Of a stretch of DNA of 64,000 bases, positions 12,055 to 24,800 are shown in pieces. Source of the DNA: Oxytricha trifallax (taxonomy: Eukaryota; Ciliophora; Spirotrichea; Sporadotrichida; Oxytrichidae); NCBI GenBank assembly GCA_000711775.1, contig ARYC01001334.1, forward strand, positions 1 through 64,000, read 5' to 3'. A model generated the notes under the pieces. It did no database searches, was not told the DNA's origin, and was given only the letters and a program-made list of their open reading frames with translations. The position numbers and the translations under genes are program-made. How positions within the stretch are numbered: position 1 is the stretch's first letter; every line of letters begins with the position of its first letter.

Positions 12055-12160
12055 AGGCGCATTCTGACATTATCACTGGCGCCAACTGACAGTGCTATTT
12101 ATAATCTATTATAAGCCTCTTTGGCACATTCTGACATTTTCTTTGGCGCCAACTGACATA
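12055..12160. promoter_or_regulatory. Two GC-rich direct repeats between divergent genes
   Basis: A 37-38 bp motif (GGCGCATTCTGACATT, then TGGCGCCAACTGACA) occurs at 12055-12091 and again at 12123-12160, 69 bp apart, with GGCGCC palindromes. It stands out from the surrounding AT-rich DNA. It lies between the divergent starts of the 22-kDa homologue (11767) and the zinc-finger kinase homologue (12284), which suggests a shared promoter or a protein-binding site of the element. Function is inferred from place only. Confidence 0.45.
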
Positions 12161-12283
12161 ACTAATTAAAATTTTATGTTGACATAAATATATTTTATAA
12201 AATCTTTATTTGTTCTTAACTTTTGCGGACATGAATAGATATTTATTACCTTAATCTAATTAACATAATTTTAAGTATTAAAT

Positions 12284-13807
12284 ATGAGGAAAAATTCATC
12301 TTCTCTTTCCTCAAACATTGATTCAAGTGATGAATCTTAAGTTAAGGATGAGATCGTATCAAATTAAACTGCATCAGATAATTGTGAAGCTCTGCTTGAA
12401 GATTTATAAACAATGGTTACCAAAAAGGATTAGAGATACTAACTATTTAATATCAAATGGTAGGCTTGAAGAACTTCAAGAGCAAGCAATAAATCTAAAC
12501 AGCAAAAGAATTTATATGAGTGCCTTTTATGCAAGTAGGTATACATAGGTGTTGAATTGAAAAGACACAAAAAAACCCATAATAGAAATGATGAGAAACT
12601 TATATAACTTAAAAAGGGAGGGGTTTATTAATGCTAAGTTTGCAGTTCAATTAAGCAGTAAAATATCTATAAGTCTAAGTTTTTGCTTCTATTCCATTTG
12701 GGTTCTCATGATTAAAATGCTCTTCCCTAAGCTGGTTACCCATAAATAGTAAGATATCAAATTATAAGTATTTTAGGTCATGAAGTAAATAGAGAAAATT
12801 ATTCAAAAGACACCTAACTCTAAAAACATTTTAAATGAAAAGAGTATGAATTTGCCCATTCTTAAATAAGTGACTAGTCTCAAAAGTCATATAGCTAATT
12901 TATTCAACATAATGAAGACTCTAGTGATTAGTATATTGACACAAATAAGTCAACTCCAAAGCAAATTATTGATAAAATTTACAAAAATGCAAGATTAAGT
13001 TTTGCAGTCAACCTGAGCCCTTTCATTAAAAATGAAGTTAAAATGATCCTAGAATAATAAAGTTAGTAGTAAATACTAACCCAAAATGAAGCAAAATTTA
13101 ATTAAGTGAAAAGTAGACAAACTAACTACAGCTTTGAAGACTTAAACTAAAATTTTAAATTAGTATAGGAGATATGGAATGAATTCAAGATTATGTCTTA
13201 TTTAAATTAAATTGAAGTTGCAAATGGCTAGGATTAGCTTTTAGCAATTTCATATAATAACTAAGCATTAAAACTAAAAATAATTAATTAGAAGTGCTCT
13301 TTAGGGTAGTAAATTTTTCAATAAGGCAAAGAATAAAATTTAGATCTTCTTATTCTTGTAATAGACGCTGTAGAGTAGCTACATTCATTAGGTATTATTC
13401 AAAGATTTTTATCACCCAAAACTATAAAAGTTAAAGATGCTGATAACTTAGAAGTTTTCTTGACAAATTACAAATACTCGACTTTTCAGAATATTAACCT
13501 TTATGCATCTTCTATGCCTGTCACAATATACTAAGATTAAAGAAATAACGATGAGGTTGAAAATGGGGACGTTAGATAAGATGTATTTTCTCTTATAATT
13601 ATACTCATTTAAATTCTTGTTGGTAAAAGGTTTAATCAAATTAAAAAATCATGCAAAGATGTACTAGAAATTATTGATTAGGTTCGTCAAGATAAGTTAC
13701 TACCTAAAAGTTAAAGGTTTGTATTGAAATTTATTTCAAAAAATTTTGGAGATCTTCCAACTTTATAGGAGTTAAAACAATAAGTATTAATATTAATTTA
13801 GGTCTGA
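12284..13807 (+). CDS. Zinc-finger pseudokinase, homologue of TBE 57-kDa protein
   Basis: 508 codons from ATG 12284 to TGA 13805-13807, with a single in-frame TGA at 12467-12469; the rest, including about 445 codons in a row, is open. A C2H2-like finger (ECLLCKQ..KRHKKTH) lies at residues 79-98. After a Gln/Asn-rich linker comes a kinase-like half with LHSLGIIQRFLSPKTIKV aligned to the TBE1 catalytic loop. The HRD triad and the loop Asn are both lost, so it should not be an active kinase. Length is close to the 483 residues of TBE1. The early TGA may be a true break or may be removed in a way not visible here. Confidence 0.75.
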
Positions 13808-14378
13808 CATCTTAATTAGTTTTATTAATTTACATATTTTTCTTTAATTTTGATAAATATATGTCATGAACAACTTTGTTCCCTACTATCTTTGAGTCAT
13901 TGTGAAAATTAAAAATAATTATATCCCTTAAAGCTTAATGATACACTCTAAGATGATGAGAACTTTTTTATGCTATTGAATTTTAATTGTATTGCAATAG
14001 AAATGGACTTTTACAAAAAGTATATCAGGCAATATTTTATCTTGATTCAGTTTCATGAATGATCCCTTAGCTTCTTCAATAGATGACTGACTCTTTCAAT
14101 AGAGGAATTTGCGGTTAATAAATTCTTGATGATGCTAAATTTAAGGGCCTATAAAAGATTCTTAATGGCAGTAAACAAGAATATAAATCTTACTGCTAAT
14201 TAATATGAATAAGTAGGTGTATTATTTATAAACCAAGAATTTAAGTCTTTTGAACATTCTGAGTTTCAATGAGTTCATGAACTCTTCAGCATTTAAATCA
14301 AAGATATGCAAATCAAATTTAATATAAACTCTAAGCTATATGATTGAGAATTGTGAAAGTACAAAGGGTGGATAAGAT
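13808..14378. other. AT-rich stretch without recognised gene
   Basis: No conserved protein pattern, repeat or telomere-like end was found. It should contain the right boundary of the diverged TBE-like element. Confidence 0.5.
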
Positions 14379-15031
14379 ATGGATGAATTTAGAAGAGCTC
14401 TTGTTATATTAATTAATTATAATGCAGAATCAATTGCAAAACACAATAAGATATTATTAGCACAAAACAAAGATATCATTGAAAACTTGCTTCCAGTCTA
14501 ATCAAAAAGATAGAATGTATCAAATATAATGACTACATCACTCAATATTTATGCGAAGAAAAGATATATAATAGTGAGGAGAATAATGAAACAACCTAAG
14601 CAATCAATGAACTTATATTTAAGAAACCATTTGGACACTATGGCATAATTCTAACTGATAAAGATCTAATCAACACATAAAAATAGCCTTTAAATTAAGA
14701 TTACTTAATAAAATAACTTTACGAACATTAAATATTATAAATTATTTTATAATGCCATTGTTAGGTTTAAAACTTTAAAATTATCATATAATAATGCATT
14801 TGTGACTATCCTCAAAAAGTTAAAGTTAATATCTATCCTCATCGATTATTTCCATTTACTATATATTCTCATTATAATCTATGCCCAAAGTTCAATGCAT
14901 TCACAGTGAAGATTGTCAAACAAATAGTTTTCTATTATTAATTAGCAATCTTCTATGAAGAAAAGTAAACTTAGACGAGTAAGTAAAACTAAATGTACTA
15001 GAAAAGATAAACTAAATTATGTCCAGTGTGA
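14379..15031 (+). CDS. Unrecognised helical coding block(s)
   Basis: Two overlapping TGA-poor frames: one from ATG 14379 (MDEFRRALVILINYNAES, about 185 codons) and one of about 160 codons ending at TGA 15029-15031. At most one is the product, or each is used in part with an IES junction between them. The first has the amphipathic look of HEAT-type helices and could continue the ULK4-like gene beyond the inserted element. No family was recognised. Confidence 0.35.
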
Positions 15032-18000
15032 TGAGCAACCATCAAGAATGGTGCTCTGCCCTCCTGCTAGAAATTATGAATGAAATATTGCACTAAGCCG
15101 CGGATTTAAAGAAATCCGACGCATCTACACAACTGCCTTAGCAAGTATATGATACTCTATTGGTCAATTTTGAGGCATTCATTAAACTGCTTATTGCTAG
15201 CGAAGTAGTAAGTATTATAAAGCAATTATTAACAAATTCTTTAGAGCATTGTTGAAAAAGCAAGTCAAAACATTCTCGCTTTCATTTATTTAAAAGTTAT
15301 TTTAAGCTATATGATACAAGGAATCCAAAAGAATGCTGATTTATTGGAAATGTTAATCCATTAAAAGCTTTATATCCTTTATAACAGAGAATTATATGCA
15401 ATTCTTTTTGCTGACATTTAAATTAGAGAAACCATCGATTTCTAAAAGTCTAATTAAATCACTGTATTGGGCACTAACTTTCCCCGGTTGTATGATTTAA
15501 TAGTAATTCTAATCAACTTTTATAGAATAACTTAGACTTAACAGTGAAAATAAAGCTTGCTTAGCAAAAATAGCAAAAATTTTAGTAAACTGAAATGTTT
15601 TTTCAATCCCCCATTAAATAATTGAAATAATTTGTATTATAAGTATAGGGTCTGATGATAAATCATTAAGTAACACTGCAAGGGAAGTATTAAAAATCTG
15701 CAAATCATGACATAGTATTGTTTGCCTTAACTATCTTTAATACTTTCAATAGATAAATGTCCTAATTTAATGTTAGATTAATTCTACTTAATTATACTTA
15801 CTCTTACATACTCCTATTTAAAAATTATGATTCTAATATATTTGATGCACTTCAAAGGATATATTTTAAGATTATACAGTTGAAATTAAAAAATACATTT
15901 TATTAATGAAGTAAGTTGACAAAAACAAAAAATCGCAATTAATTTCAACTGAAAGAAAATAAGGACCAACTAATTAATTTAGTTAAACTGGAAGGTCTAA
16001 TGATAGTGCCACATCCACTCCTCAGAAACAATAAGAATATTTTGGTGTTAACTAATTTAAATTGTGAAATTATATTAAAAATTCTAAACATTTTACCTCT
16101 ATTAAATATAAACCCATTAAAACATTTTTTATCTTTCATAAAAAATGAATGGAAATTTATTAGGATATAAAGTATTTTTCACCTATAAGATAGCTGTAAC
16201 ATATTTTGAAAATTAACTAAAATAAATTAGTGATTAATTGGAATAAAATAAAAATTGTCCTTTTAAGAATTTTCTCAAGATTAATGAATAGCATTCCATC
16301 AGTGAAAGTGAGTATAAAATCAGCTTAATCTCAAAAATAATTCTAAGACCCTCAATTAAACACTCCAAAAAAAGAACAGCATTTAATCAACTTAGACCTC
16401 CAGTCTTCTCAAAGATAAATCTCTAAATTCAATGCTGTGATAAATAACAATGAAGTCAATTCTATCAAAACCTCTCAGCAGATGAGAACACCTTCCTTTC
16501 AAAATACAATCCAAAAAAATATCTAAAATTCTGCAGCATCATCAGATTAAAAACTATCTGAGATTAAGCAGAGCTATGTTAAGAAAGATTCAGTTATGCT
16601 TAAAAATTAACAGCAACTAGATTTGGATTAAAACTATTAATAGATTGAATCTGCAAATTTATCTGCAATTATGATGCCATAGAACCAATCCCATACTAAC
16701 ATAAATGACGATGAATCTATAACGCACACTTTCATTAGAGAAAACTAAAGTTTATTGTAAGTCATTCCATCAGCTTACACAACCTAAGAGAGGCAGTAAA
16801 ACGATAGCTTCTAGGCTGGAATTATAAACAATAAAAATTAAGGTCTAATCTCAAATGATAGCTATGAAAATTTATAGCAAAAACTAATAGGGTCAGCTAG
16901 GATTTAAGTATATGGTTAACACGCTTAAGATCAAAATAAAAGATCTAGATAATAATTTACCAAGAGGAAAAATCCATGCTCTGATTCTATGATATCTCTA
17001 AATAACGACAATAATAAGTCACTGGGCAAGAATGGCAAATCTCGATCACTGAGCTAGGTCTCTATAACCTTAAAAGAAAATACAAAGGCAAATTAGGGAA
17101 AGGTTCAACAAACCATACCACTCTAGCTTAATTCCTATCGTAGTCAAAATTTGAATGAGAAGCCATAGCAAATTATAGATAATTCATTTTAATTAAATTA
17201 TAAAAAAGCTATTCTTAGATATTATATCATTATTAATGAATCCCATGAAGTTTAATAAGATTAACAAGTAAATATTTCGCAGTTACTCTAGATGAACTTC
17301 GACCTTCGCAATGAATTTGAGTATTTCAAATCTGAAACTAACGAAAGAATCAGTGAACTCGAAATGAAACATCTAAACCAGCAAGAGATAATCGATTATC
17401 TTTTGTAATTGCTACAGGGTAAAGGGGTGAATGTCTTCAATAAGCAGGACTTGAAGGATGACAGCATCAAAGATTCTATCTAAATAAGGAAAGAAAAGCT
17501 TTAAATCTTGAAAAATGAATAGGTTTTGGGGTAAGATTCTTAGAATGCTCATTCTGGCAGTGAGAACGATTAACAGAATTAGAAAAATGAAGCGGAAAAC
17601 TTATACTACTTCAGCCAGGATGAAATGTTCAAACATAATGAAACTTCAAACTATGAAGATGCTAGAATAAGAAATGTCTCTGAGCCTGATATCGTAAATA
17701 GGATGCCTTTGGATGACGAAGATGACTAAGATAACGCTTAAAACGATGAACATCACTAAAACAGTGATAACAGCACACAAAGCCAAATGAGTCCAAAGGA
17801 GCAGACAACTCAATCTAATATGAATCTAATGATTAATTGCATAGGGATGGGAGTCGACTCTGATTAAGATGAAGTACAAATTCAACAAACTAATTTTGAC
17901 TATAATTACATGACTAACGATTAGGATGAGTAGCAGTAAAATGTTCTTACTCCCTTGAGTTAAAATCAACAGTTCTAAGTCAATCAATAAAAACAAAAGT

Positions 18001-18050
18001 ATTAGAGGATAAATAAATTAGTGGGGAGGAAGTTTTCTGCCCCCTTCGCT
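15031..18050 (+). CDS. Helical N-terminus plus long Gln/Asn-rich coiled-coil protein
   Basis: A block from ATG 15031 encodes MSNHQEWCSALLLEIMNE and about 90 further residues. Helical blocks follow at 15245-15545 and around 15640-15710 (SDDKSLSNTAREVLKI), the latter resembling a HEAT repeat. A third region from about 16313 is open for over 550 codons: low-complexity Ser/Asn/Gln sequence with one clear coiled coil near 17280-17420 (LRNEFEYFKSETNERISELE) and acidic tracts (DDEDDQ) near 17710. TAA/TAG codons are frequent Gln. AT-rich spacers at 15710-15900 and 16080-16200 are likely IESs. The C-terminus is uncertain because the frame runs on to TGA at 18288 through a GC-richer repeat. Function unknown; it could be the distal part of the ULK4-like gene. 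Confidence 0.55.
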
Positions 18051-18425
18051 AGTTTCCTGTCCCAAAATTTATTTTTTATTATTTGTCTATAATCACATTA
18101 AAAACTTGTAGATCCTAAGTTCAATTATCATCCCAATATATTAAACAAATTTTTCTAAAATGTATATTTCAAGGTCTAAATTTATTCTTTGTCTTATTAT
18201 ATGATAAAAACAATGTTAAAATAATTGTTTTTAATTAATAATAAGATTTCATTTCATTATATTTTGAATTCCTTATCAAGATAGATATGAGATTTAATGC
18301 TAGATTACAAATAATTAAATCATTATTAATGTTAAAGATTTTTAGAAATTTATTAATATTATATATTTTTATGTATGGGGCAGGAAGCCACCTTTTTAGA
18401 GCAGGAAACTTCCCCCACCCCCATA
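18023..18425. repeat. Imperfect GC-rich inverted repeat pair
   Basis: An arm of about 45 bp at 18023-18065 (GGGGAGGAAGTTTTCTGCCC) recurs inverted and imperfect at 18375-18425 (GCAGGAAACTTCCCCC). About 310 bp of AT-rich DNA lies between. It could be a small foldback element or the borders of an IES. The arms are far richer in G/C than their surroundings. Confidence 0.4.
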
Positions 18426-18649
18426 AATTAATATACTATTCATATGTTTTAAATGAAAGCTGCAAGGAAGCTTAAGAATTAAACACCTCACAATAATAAT
18501 CGAGCTCTAAAAATATCCAATCAATTTCTAACAAACTAATCATATCACAAACATTTATTTTAAATATATTAAATTTATCACTATTAAGGTTTTTATTTAA
18601 TTTGATAATAATAGATTTGCAAAACCAATCAAACCCTAGAAACAAACTT

Positions 18650-21420
18650 ATGCAACAACAATATAGCACCTTTCATAGAGAACAGCAATTAGATTATATT
18701 TCAGCTAACATTTCAAATTTCAATTAATATCTGTAAAATAATCAGTCAAAATTCGTAGAAAAACCAGTTAATCTGATATAATCTATTTAGTCATAGGAAG
18801 AATTAATGCACTCATATTGCTTTTGTTTTTAATTAAAATAAATGATAGATTTTTAAGTGATTTTGTTGTCATAAAAATTTTTTAATTATTTTTAAAATAG
18901 AGGTACAATCTTGAAATTATTGAAGGAATACATTCAAAATTGAAATTTAATAAAGTTCTAAATTTAATTATAAAATACTTTTAAATTAATAATTATATGA
19001 AATTTTGCGAATGATCTAGAATTTAAAGCTGAGTATTTATTAAAATTGTTCTAATTCATTTAGAGGCAAAAATTGTAAAATTTTTATATAATTCTTAAAT
19101 TTATTTAGTGGATTTCCAATTCAGTATCACTAACCATACCTAGAACTTAAATGCTAATGCAATTGAATATCTTTAAAAGCAATAAAACTAATTATAATAT
19201 TTTTAAAAATACACAAAATCGATCATTCTATCTAATATCGAAAGTAATGAGGTAACTTCAAGACTATACGATTCTTAAGAACTTTAAGATTACAATTCTT
19301 AAGATGATAAAAATTTTGAGAATAAATAATACTTGAAAGTTGAAAATTAAGAAAACAATAGATATGTTTAAAAACTAGCTATCAATCGTTAAATGATAGA
19401 AGATGAGTGTATATTAAGTCTAGGAAGCTCACCCACTCATAGAAATAGAGAAAATTTTGAGGTAAATTTAACTAAAAACAATTACCTGAGTAGGTGCGAT
19501 AAGACCTCAAGCTCATAGTAAAGTTGAATGATTTGAATAACTTTGATGATTCTTAATTGATAGTAAGTCCACATGTTGACGAATAGTAGACTATAAATAA
19601 TCAATCTCTCTCTTCAAATCATGTTTCAAGTTCTAATTTAGATAACAAGGGTTATGCTTACAAACTATAGGATTAATCTCGCAATTTTGATTCAATTGAT
19701 AAAACTACTCTACTTGGTTACACTGAACAAGGTGGCGGCAATCAGTTTAGTAGTAAAAACACATTTAATTCATTAGAAATATTCTACTTTTAAAATTCAG
19801 TGTTTAATAAGTGATTGTTAACCAATACTACCAACCAAATGAAGCCTATCTTTAACTATTAGTAACAACAACTATAAAATGAATCGTCAAATAATAAGAA
19901 ATTCTCATTCGCGGATAAGACATTCTCGAAAATTAACTGATAAAATCTTCGCAAGAAAAATTTCATCGATGAAGATCTAAACTAAATGGCTACTTAAGCT
20001 TAGATTTAATATAAGCCACATGATTTTCTAAATAGGGAATTTACATAAAATAAGATCAATAATAGATCAATATCTTAAATGGGATTTAGCATTTTCAACA
20101 AGAGAATTGGCATTTCGGGTACTCAAGAGATGCTCCCAAATAATTCAAATTTATACTTTGGAAATAGTTAAACAAATTACTCTCAATTGCATTAATTGTA
20201 GAGCTATAATCACTGATATGATAAAATCTCAATATCGAAAGTTGATAAGAAAATTGGGATTTCAAGAGATTCGGAAATAATAAACAGTTATGCTAGCAGA
20301 AATAGTAAATACTAACAGTGTTGTTAGAATATGAGTAGGAGTAGCGAACATTTAGGTAGTAACAATGGATCCAATAATTTTAAATACATGTTGTTATATA
20401 TAACTTTAGAGATCAGTTGAATAGCCTTATTCTTGTGATTTGAGATTTTTGTAAGACATGACGGTTGTGCTTAATTTTTTTAATAAAAATCAGGGTTAAA
20501 TTTTACTCAGTGATCTATTCAGTAAAAATGTAAATTAATCTCTGCAGCGGGAGCTTATTTAGGATTTAGACAATTAGTTCATTATGAATTAGAATGATTA
20601 TCAAAATTTTTATATAATTCCCATACCTTGGTGGAAGGAATGGTGTAAATATACAAATTACACTGACAATTATTTTGCTCAAGATATAGCAAAAGCTTTT
20701 CAATCTGGTAATGGTAAAGCTTCAATTTCTAAGATTCCTATTAAAAACTTCAATTATTTGGTCAAGGGCAAAAGGCCAGAATCTATTAAAAACTTTGTTC
20801 TTTTATCTAGCGATTGTTAATCTATAATTAGTGATTAGTATATTTCAGTTTCAATTGATATATGGAGTTTCTTAAGTGCTTGGTATGATGCAGATTTGTA
20901 AATCAAAATGACTCCTCTAAGTTAATAGTTCTAAAGCTTAAGCATTAAACCACAGTATAAGTAGAGAAATAACAGTTTAAACTAATTATAAAGTTGCAAA
21001 TTTGAAAGACAATAGGTTTTAGATTCTATAAACTTAGCCTCAGCTTCAAATCAACAGGTCCCTTAAAGAAACGATAACAATACTATTTAACCATAAATTA
21101 TACATCAAAACATGCAGATAAAAGGAGGAATGCTTTCCAAGCAAATGACTGAGAATACATTTAAAACTTAACTATAATCAGAAAAGACTGTATTTTAAGT
21201 AAACCCTGATGAAGCCCTTTCTACCCCCACATACAATCATAATAGCAATATGAATTTTGATAGATAATAATATAAACGCAGCTCTAGTAATAAAGATCGA
21301 AAGTTAAACTAAAGACAAGAAGATGATATCAAATTGTCAGTGTAGAGCACAAAATAAGTCATTTAAACAAATGGGGTCTATAAATTCTTAAATTTTAAAC
21401 TCAGTTTCTAAAAATTCTGA
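18650..21420 (+). CDS. DUSP-domain protein (ubiquitin-protease family type), in several MDSs
   Basis: Blocks from near 18650 (MQQQYSTFHREQQ), 19106-19530, 19530-19810, 19815-19940, 19950-20400 and 20505-21420 give a Ser/Asn/Gln-rich protein. Around 20590-20900 there is a DUSP-like domain: IPWWKEWCKY near its start, NFVLLSSD in the middle and IWSFLSAWYDADLQI at its end, matching the W..W..Y...W..L..WY pattern. In USP4/USP15-type enzymes DUSP domains flank a ubiquitin-specific peptidase core. No Cys or His box of the peptidase was found here, so the core may be absent or lie in another locus. The last block is open for about 300 codons to TGA 21418-21420. The start Met is a choice among open upstream codons. 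Confidence 0.6.
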
Positions 21421-21831
21421 AATTACTTTAATTTTTTACCCAATAAACTGATAGAAACACAGTCAGAAATTTGTGAATTTAAATATGAATATCAACTTAA
21501 AATGCCATAACAATTTAAACAAAGTATATTAATATAATAAATCAACTATTTTCATCAAGCATGTCAGGTATTTTTTCATTAATTTTAGTTTTATTGCTTA
21601 AGATATTTAAAATCTAAATAATAGTTTTAATTTATATGATAATACATCTTTTAATTAATAGATTTTAATAAAATTATTGAATAAACTTTAGTTTGTTATA
21701 AAAATAGGTTAGAAAAGATTTGCTATTGAAAAAGAACAAGAAGGTATAAACTGCGATAAAACTTGTGTACATTTAGGCTTTTATGAATAAAAGATAATCT
21801 TATATAAATAAATGAAGAGAACTTAACTTAT
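21421..21831. other. AT-rich spacer with weak open frames
   Basis: A TGA-free stretch at 21420-21560 could be one more block of the DUSP gene. Nothing else was recognised. Confidence 0.4.
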
Positions 21832-24800
21832 TCATAAATTAATATAAGGTGTTTGAAATAACTGAATTTCTGAAGAAAATAAATCTACTAAAAGGATATA
21901 ACAAATACTAAATTTTTACTTATATTAAATTTCTTATTTGATTTTGATCTTACAATATTGCATATTGAGAACATTTTACATTTGTTAGTCTAGTAAATCC
22001 TTAAGTTTATGCATAGTTTCTTCTTCTAAACCGTGTCTCTCTGCAAATTCCCTCGCAAGCTGAGTTGATGTATCCCCTGGGTAGACTGTAATTCTCATTA
22101 AATTTATAAAGTCTCTTTAAAAAAATATAGAAAATTCTCTCCATATTACCCTCACCTAGGTTGATATCTACAGAGAGCATAAGCACTTATGGCTATTACT
22201 AGGGTGTTTTGGGGGAGGGGTTATTTTCTAGAATTTAAGTATAATTCTAGTTATTTTTATTTGTGATAGGAGGGTATGAATGCTATTACAGTTAGTGATT
22301 ATCATTACTATGCTCTTACAAGTGGGATGGTCTCTAACTTGTGTTGTTATTAGAGGTTGATTAGTGATGAGATGTGGAATTGTTATTTGCGCCTAATATT
22401 CATAAAAACTTGTTGGATCATCAATATTAGATATAATAATGTGCATTTATATTTTTTTATGTTTTTACAGTTTGATGTACTTTATAAATCATGTTAGAGC
22501 TAGTTTTGATCTAAAACTGATGGTTTAGACTTCGCCAAATAAGACTGATTCTTATTTAAGGATTTATTTCTATTTACTGATGAGCCTTGATTTATAGATA
22601 TGTTCATTAGGAATACCCAATTATAACTAGAATAAAAAACAAATTTATAATTGTTGTTTTATTGTAAAAAAAAAACTTTGAGATAATTATAGTAAAATTT
22701 GAAATTCTTTAAGTTTTAATAAATCTATTAGCACTTTTCAATACATCTAAGCCAGTTCTGTCATTAATTGAACATTTTAAGTGAAATTACAACATCAATG
22801 AGATTTATTCATAAATTCCTATGCTTGCCACTCTACTATATCTATTCTAACTAGGCTTTCTCCATCGTACCTCTCTACATTTTCTCAATACTTTTTTATT
22901 AGGCATTTACATTCAATTTATTCTAGCTTTTACTTTATTTCATAGATTTATAGATGCTATTTTCAAGAGATTGTTTTTATAATATTTGACATTAATTAAA
23001 ATCCTTTAATAAAATAAGACTAAAAGATAAATTTATTTGCAAATATTTGAGGTTTGAAGACACATTCATCCTTCATTCTCTCAAATTCGTAATCTTGCGC
23101 ACTTTTGTCTTAAGATTCTTTAAGTGGTTACATTTTCTTGCTTAGCTCGTACAGATCATTGAATTTATTTCCGGTATTAGGCATGAGTTCTCTACTTCTT
23201 ATCTTACTCGCACTCTACGATGAATCTTTACGATTTCTTAAATGCTACATTAATTCTTAACTTTTCCCTCTTGTAGAGTTTTTCCTCTGGCTTACTTCTG
23301 GCTGAAAAGTAGATTATTTCAATTGCTCTGCCATGACTATTTCTTCGGCTGTTTCTAGCCATATAGGGTTTTTGGCTGGTTGCACTAACCAATCAAAAGT
23401 CGAAAGTTTCGTTTGAACGATGAATTCCATTTTCTCTCTGTATTTCTAAGCTATATCTCTAGCAACATTGTTCACTTGAGGTTTGAAATCAAAATATGTT
23501 CATTGCATGCGATTTTACTTTCTTTGCTCTCTATAGTTGAATTCAAATTGAGTTCTATTCAGATAGAATTGATAGAATTCCTTTTGAATTTTAGGAATTT
23601 CTCCTTGATTCAGGAACAGATCTCCTTAATCATTAAAGTAGCCATATTGCTACTAATCTTCAATTTTGTATAAATTTTAGTCCTATCTATTGAGATCAGG
23701 CTCTAAAAAAACACCCAAAATTGCAAGCAAAACAATCCTCAAATTATTCAAAGTTATATGACTCTTAGTCTCTCCACCTAAGTGCTTCCAAAGATCATAT
23801 ATAATGTTTTCTATGAATCTTACGAATCTTATTCCATTTGTTATGTTCCCATAAACTTTTCATTCAAAAAGCCTAATCTGACCATGAACTCTTTATAGAT
23901 CAAGTAATTCAATGTTTCATTCTATTAAGAAACTTCATCTAAAGATAGAGTTTGCCATTACTTTATAATATCTTTGGTAAATCTTTAAATGAAATATTTC
24001 TATGAGTTATGACTGAGTTACTTGCTAGTCATCATAAGCTAGTTTTGTTGCTCTTAATAGTTTGAATCTAGTTTTTTCTATTACTTTTTTTATTACCTAA
24101 TTTTGAAATCTTCATAGAGATGTTAATCAATAGGTTTGTCCCTTTTAAGTTACTAAGATTTCTTTTGAATTTAAGGTTTTAAAGCTCATGTTTGTGTTTG
24201 AACTTTTAATCACATCTACAGTCATCATTTTGCTCTATTCACTCATAGTGTTTGTGAAATGCTATTCTTGTCCAATTATTTGATGTTTTTATTTGTTGTT
24301 TAATTCATAAAGCCTATTATGAACATCTTGCACGTCGTGTTACTAAGATTTCTTTTCTCGATCAATTTCTTAGATTTTTATTTGATTTAAGGTTTGCCTT
24401 TGAGTTTCTCTCCCTGCTTAATTTAGAGTATTTCACTTTAGAGGTTCAATTTGATTTTGCTCTCTTCTTCTCTCTTTGCTTAATCCTCAATAAATTGATC
24501 TGTATTTCTCTACCTCTGATAATACCGTCTGTTAGTGCGATTAGCACTTTATGATCGATGAGTATTTGGTTTAAATGTACATTCTTCTATGTCTTGGGTC
24601 TCCATTTGTTCTTGTAGTTAAGCTAATCTCTACCGTTTTTTCTCCTCAAATTCATGCTGTTTTCTTGTAAACTCTTTAAGATCAAATTTCTTATCGAAGG
24701 TTTAATCAAGAGCAAGTGATTGAGAGACGCTTGACCTATAGAATTTCCTCATTGAATATTCTTGTTTTAAACCTCCATTAATTCCTAAAAATGTCTATCT

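Larger units (their letters stand above)
10080..13820 (+). mobile_element. Diverged TBE-like element with three TBE-homologous genes
   Basis: Three genes occur in the same order and orientation as in TBE1: DDE transposase (+), 22-kDa homologue (-), zinc-finger kinase homologue (+). Protein similarity to TBE1 is low but patterned: FFYGVLGTFKNEWL against FFFGVLATLKPEYL, and HSLGIIQRFLSPKTI against HKIGIVHRDLKPENI. No telomere-like terminal repeat was found at either edge, so the boundaries are set by the genes and are approximate. The 22-kDa gene is open when spliced, the kinase homologue has one internal TGA, and the transposase is decayed. It may be an old TBE subfamily or a partly preserved, possibly co-opted, copy. 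Confidence 0.75.

Noticed and set aside
23413-23673. Plus-strand hydrophobic frame as a small membrane protein
   Set aside because: Shadow of the minus-strand 'CTFKP' gene, whose frame has coherent repeats and pointers.
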